DNA from: Heminiphilus faecis
GTDB lineage: Bacteria > Bacteroidota > Bacteroidia > Bacteroidales > Muribaculaceae
Assembly: GCF_008728965.1 (NCBI RefSeq)
Contig: NZ_VSMC01000011.1
Span: 38,912-102,911 of the forward strand
Direction: 5' to 3'
DNA length: 64,000 nt
Part shown: positions 62,138 through 64,000 of the stretch, one piece after another
Numbering within the stretch: position 1 is the stretch's first letter
How the letters are laid out: the number at the start of each line of letters is the position of its first letter
Program-made: the position numbers and the translations under genes
Notes under the pieces: generated by a model
The model's input: only the letters and a program-made list of their open reading frames with translations
The model's database searches: none
Told to the model about the DNA's origin: nothing

Positions 62138-63091
62138 ATGAAAACCACCTCACTTGAAAACGGCTTTATCACCTTTCCGCATAACAGTCAGCGCGGTGGC
62201 GATGATTTTCTTTCGGCATATGCGGCGTTGCGTGATTCTACATTAGAAGCACTTAAAGACACGTCCGACTGCTCTGCGGTAGCCGCCAAGCTTCTTAAAG
62301 CGGCGCAGGATATAGACTTGGATGAAGAAAACGCCATACTCAGAAAAGCGACTCCCATGCAGATAGCCGTAGCCGCACTTATCGAAGCCGGCGACTACGA
62401 CAAAGCACTTGATACTTCAGCCGATACACTTACCGTGATGTCACAGGAAGCCCGTCGCAAGGATGAAGAGTTTCTGCTGATTCTCGGTTGTCTGCTGCAC
62501 GACCTTGCGTTTATCCACAATATGCGCAAAGAGTACAAAGCCGCAGAACGCACTCTTTCCAAGTCAATAAAAATTTTTGAACGGCTTGCAAAACTCAACA
62601 CCGAACAATACGGTTCGGCCCACATCAATACACTCAATGCCTCGACATCGGTATACCGTTCCCACATCAAGCAAGTCAATCTGCTGGCACACTATCAGGT
62701 AGCCACGACCACATATCTAAACATGGTCAACGGCGGCATAAAGAATGCCATGGACCGCCTCATCAACTCGCTTCAGGACGAAGGCCTGACCCTCATGCAT
62801 CTCGGCAAATATAAGGATGCCGTACGATACTTTTCCCGCGCGCTCAAATATCTTACCAGACTGCAACCCGACTTCTCCGACCGCCACATGGAGCTGTCGG
62901 TCATGCTCGGCCAAGCGCTGCTACACAATATCACCACCCGACGAAAAGGCGTGCACCTGCTCAATACACTTCTACAGAAAGCGATAAAGAACAAAGACAA
63001 CGACACTGCCGAAAAGATTAACGGGCTGCTCGAAAAACAATCGGGACGACTCGACATCATAGGCATGTGGCACAAGATATTTCCACGATAA
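62138..63091 (+). CDS. TPR-like hypothetical protein
   Basis: A 317-residue protein from ATG 62138; the longer in-frame reading would overlap the kinase-like gene. Helix-pair repeats are seen at LIEAGDYDKALDTSADTLTV, FIHNMRKEYKAAERTLSKSI and LMHLGKYKDAVRYFSRALKY, with TPR-type small-residue positions. Likely a cytoplasmic scaffold. No signal peptide. It lies between the kinase-like gene (17 bases) and ribH (19 bases). Confidence 0.7.
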   Translation: MKTTSLENGFITFPHNSQRGGDDFLSAYAALRDSTLEALKDTSDCSAVAAKLLKAAQDIDLDEENAILRKATPMQIAVAALIEAGDYDKALDTSADTLTVMSQEARRKDEEFLLILGCLLHDLAFIHNMRKEYKAAERTLSKSIKIFERLAKLNTEQYGSAHINTLNASTSVYRSHIKQVNLLAHYQVATTTYLNMVNGGIKNAMDRLINSLQDEGLTLMHLGKYKDAVRYFSRALKYLTRLQPDFSDRHMELSVMLGQALLHNITTRRKGVHLLNTLLQKAIKNKDNDTAEKINGLLEKQSGRLDIIGMWHKIFPR

Positions 63092-63110
63092 AAAAACAAT
63101 AATCCAAAAT

Positions 63111-63590
63111 ATGTCAACAGCATTATCGACAGGAGCGCCACACGGCGCGTTGCCCCGGCTCCCGGAAGGAACAAAAATAGCGTTAGTCACAGCCGAATGG
63201 AACAGCCATATAACCGAAGCCCTCGCTTCAGGAGCTGCCTCGCTGCTCACATCAGAAGGCGTGTCATTTGACACATTCCATGTGCCCGGTGCCGTGGAAC
63301 TGACTTATGGAGCCGCATCACTCATGGACAGCTACGATGCCGTGATAGTATTTGGATGTGTCATACGCGGCGGCACTCCCCACTTCGACTATGTATGTCA
63401 AAGTGTCACACAAGGCATCACCGCACTCAACGCGCAAGGCCGTTGTCCTGTCATATTCGGCGTACTTACAGTCGACACCGAACAGGACGCCATAGACCGC
63501 GCAGGCGGCATTCTCGGCAACAAAGGCTCTGAAGCCGCCGAAGCTGCCATAAAAATGATCGATTTTACTTGCACAGTAAAAAAGATATAA
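63111..63590 (+). CDS. ribH: 6,7-dimethyl-8-ribityllumazine synthase
   Basis: A 159-residue lumazine synthase, the penultimate riboflavin step. Motifs: ALVTAEWNSHITEALASGA (substrate site), FHVPGAVELTYGA, VIVFGCVIRGGTPHFDYVCQ, FGVLTVDTEQDAIDRAG (with His of the active site in the middle block). Full length for the family. Confidence 0.96.
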   Translation: MSTALSTGAPHGALPRLPEGTKIALVTAEWNSHITEALASGAASLLTSEGVSFDTFHVPGAVELTYGAASLMDSYDAVIVFGCVIRGGTPHFDYVCQSVTQGITALNAQGRCPVIFGVLTVDTEQDAIDRAGGILGNKGSEAAEAAIKMIDFTCTVKKI

Positions 63591-63599
63591 CTACCTTTG
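63569..63599 (+). promoter_or_regulatory. tRNA promoter overlapping the ribH 3' end
   Basis: TTG (63569-63571), a 20-base spacer and TACCTTTG (63592-63599) form a consensus promoter whose -33 element lies inside the last ribH codons. The tRNA-Tyr gene begins 22 bases later. Confidence 0.7.
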
Positions 63600-63620
63600 T
63601 AGTCCCAAACAAAAGTGGAA

Positions 63621-63703
63621 GGGCGAATACCAGAGTGGCCAAATGGGGCAGACTGTAAATCTGCTGGCTTATGCCTTCGGTGGTTCGAATCCATCTTCGC
63701 CCA
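63621..63703 (+). tRNA. tRNA-Tyr (GTA)
   Basis: An 83-nt tRNA with long variable arm. Acceptor GGGCGAA/TTCGCCC, discriminator A, anticodon loop CTGTAAATC with GTA, T-loop GGTTCGAATCC. CCA is not encoded. Confidence 0.97.
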
Positions 63704-63722
63704 CATCTTTCAAAATTCTACT

Positions 63723-63795
63723 GCGGAAGTAGCTCAGTTGATAGAGCATCAGCCTTCCAAGCTGAGGGTCGCGAGTTTGAGCCTCGTCTTCCGCT
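63723..63795 (+). tRNA. tRNA-Gly (TCC)
   Basis: A 73-nt tRNA. Acceptor GCGGAAG/CTTCCGC, discriminator T, anticodon loop CCTTCCAAG with TCC, T-loop GAGTTTGAGCCTC (TTTGA in place of TTCGA). It follows tRNA-Tyr by 19 bases and shares its transcript. Confidence 0.95.
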
Positions 63796-63800
63796 CACCG

Positions 63801-63827
63801 AGGTCGACCGTCATGTCGGCCTTTTTT
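63801..63827 (+). terminator. Terminator of the tRNA operon
   Basis: An 8-bp stem with one G-U pair (AGGTCGAC 63801-63808/GTCGGCCT 63815-63822) followed by a run of T. Confidence 0.85.
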
Positions 63828-63916
63828 AATACCAATATACCTATACTAAGAACAGGACTAATTGCGGGTCAGCGGATTTTCCCGGTGGGCGACGTGGATG
63901 TATCGTGGTATAGTAT

Positions 63917-63924
63917 TACCTTTG
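63917..63924 (+). promoter_or_regulatory. Promoter of the gene at the right edge
   Basis: TACCTTTG, only 4 bases before the ATG at 63929, implies an almost leaderless message. Confidence 0.5.
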
Positions 63925-63928
63925 CATC

Positions 63929-64000
63929 ATGAAATCGGAAAAACTGCTTCGAGCCATCCTGCCGGAGGTACTCATAGATAATTTTGAAGTCGATCGTATT
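63929..64000 (+). CDS. Probable transposase N-terminal region (ISAon1-like), partial
   Basis: Only 24 residues are visible: MKSEKLLRAILPEVLIDNFE, then VDRI, cut by the window end. The L-L-R-x-I-L-P-E-x-L-x-x-N/Y-F-(E/D) opening is that of the N-terminal domain of ISAon1-family transposases in Bacteroidota. Inferred from a short fragment. No terminal inverted repeat can be confirmed in the ~130 bases before it. Confidence 0.4.
   Translation, partial: MKSEKLLRAILPEVLIDNFEVDRI

Overview
The window looks like a chromosomal segment of a gut Bacteroidales bacterium, most likely of the Muribaculaceae/Bacteroidaceae type. Evidence: two SusC/SusD pairs with SusE/SusF partners, fimbrillin lipoproteins, Bacteroidota-type promoters (TTTG or TTG, about 19-21 bases, TAnnTTTG) in front of many genes, TamL/TamB, a Bacteroidota LptD, DUF3078 and DUF3943 proteins, and a Nudix-type sugar regulator. 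The placement rests on gene content only.

Layout. 1-6.6 kb: glycan hydrolases (GH2, GH3 with PA14) and two GH43 C-terminal halves fused head to head. 6.9-7.8 kb: a promoter, a long structured RNA and a frameshifted gene. 7.9-9.4 kb: a DUF3943 outer-membrane protein. 9.38-12.93 kb: an A+T-rich cassette between perfect 30-bp direct repeats. It carries a radical SAM/SPASM maturase, a one-helix membrane peptide, a 59-residue precursor-like peptide, two CsgG/TolB-like secreted proteins and a second copy of the structured RNA as their leader. 12.9-18.6 kb: an AspT/YidE-type transporter, a GH2 beta-galactosidase and asnA. 18.7-19.3 kb: a REP/BIME repeat block. 19.35-23.35 kb: five co-directional phage-structural genes (spanin-like, portal, connector-like, capsid, small acidic) with no terminase, tail or integrase.

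23.6-39.4 kb: a susCD pair, a three-gene fimbrillin locus and a susCDEF-like operon. 39.5-49.6 kb: envelope assembly (TamL, TamB, LptD). 49.6-55.1 kb: phoH, purC, ubiE, a DUF3078 protein and two small secreted proteins. 55.07-60.5 kb: a xylose locus (Nudix regulator with upstream inverted repeats, xylB, xylA, xylE). 60.5-64 kb: a SIS isomerase, a PfkB-like protein, a TPR protein, ribH, tRNA-Tyr, tRNA-Gly and the start of a probable transposase.

How it fits together: the hydrolases, Sus-type importers and xylose genes form a route from plant or host glycans to pentose metabolism. The two observations I rate highest are (a) a roughly 330-380 nt structured RNA found twice, on opposite strands, with compensatory base changes in its stems, and (b) the direct-repeat-bounded cassette encoding a candidate aromatic-X-acidic peptide and its radical SAM maturase, which is expressed behind one of those RNAs.
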